Source: Ignavibacteria bacterium
Lineage (GTDB): Bacteria; Bacteroidota; Ignavibacteria; Ignavibacteriales; Melioribacteraceae
Direction: 5' to 3'
Length of the DNA: 5,428 bases
Assembly (NCBI GenBank): GCA_003233295.1
Contig: QILJ01000342.1
Span: forward strand, 1 to 5,428
Shown: in pieces, positions 5,310 to 5,428 of the stretch
Position numbering within the stretch: the stretch's first letter is position 1
Layout: each line of letters opens with the position of its first letter
The notes under the pieces: model-generated
What the model saw: only the letters and a program-made list of their open reading frames with translations
What the model was told of the DNA's origin: nothing
Database searches by the model: none
Program-made: the position numbers and the translations under genes

Positions 5310-5428
5310 CTATGATTTAAAGGGATTTAGTTTACTCGAATCAATTCCTAACTCACTATATGCTTTCTTCAATACAGCCGGTTTGATAGTTCCTTCTTCA
5401 ACCAATGAATACAATGTAGTGTAAACAA
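5310..5428 (-). CDS. aceE: Pyruvate dehydrogenase E1 (AceE type), C-terminal end only
   Basis: An open frame enters from the right edge of the window and ends at a TAG at 5312-5310; 38 codons are visible. The translation includes YTTLYSLVEEGTIKPAVLKKA and ends ELGIDSSKLNPFKS. The closing pattern, a helix followed by (L/F)xIDxxKxNP, matches the C-terminus of homodimeric AceE (E. coli ends FNIDADKVNPRLA). AceE is the thiamine-diphosphate enzyme that decarboxylates pyruvate and acetylates the lipoyl groups of E2. The catalytic and thiamine-binding parts lie outside the window. The 29-nt spacing to aceF, whose product is its direct partner, strongly supports the call. The gene is cut by the window edge, not broken. 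Confidence 0.82.
   Translation of the reverse strand, partial: VYTTLYSLVEEGTIKPAVLKKAYSELGIDSSKLNPFKS

Overview
The window is AT-rich bacterial DNA. It holds most of a pyruvate dehydrogenase (PDH) gene cluster on the minus strand and a small type II toxin-antitoxin (TA) pair on the plus strand. An AceE-type E1, a two-lipoyl-domain E2, a Lys-rich proteome and an aldo/keto reductase with a twin-arginine leader (RRKFIK) would suit the Bacteroidota/Ignavibacteria neighbourhood. That placement is an inference from general gene style, not from a diagnostic marker.

Layout, left to right. Bases 1-195 are non-coding as far as I can see and end in an AT-rich palindromic stretch that could be the TA promoter/operator. 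Bases 196-794 carry a Phd/YefM-family antitoxin and a RelE/ParE-family toxin that overlap by 4 nt (ATGA). Bases 795-911 are a convergent intergenic region with weak hairpins. From 912 to the right edge every gene is on the minus strand. In the direction of transcription these are the last 38 codons of aceE (5428-5310), aceF (5280-3640), a 301-base gap containing a 94-bp inverted-repeat element and several smaller palindromes, lpdA (3338-1926), and a Tat-signal aldo/keto reductase (1865-912).

How the genes work together. AceE (E1) decarboxylates pyruvate and acetylates the lipoyl groups of AceF (E2). AceF transfers the acetyl group to CoA, and LpdA (E3) reoxidises the dihydrolipoyl groups with NAD+. 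aceE and aceF are 29 nt apart and almost certainly cotranscribed. lpdA is separated by the repeat-bearing gap and may or may not share their transcript. The aldo/keto reductase follows lpdA by 60 nt, but its likely export signal gives no obvious link to PDH. The TA pair is a separate accessory unit facing the cluster.

I did not find a new multi-gene system. The items most worth a second look are the 94-bp inverted-repeat element inside the PDH cluster, a correctly phased A AAA AAG slippery heptamer in aceF that would give a free single-lipoyl-domain protein, the strongly conserved but silently diverged tandem lipoyl domains, and the nested palindromes before the TA pair.
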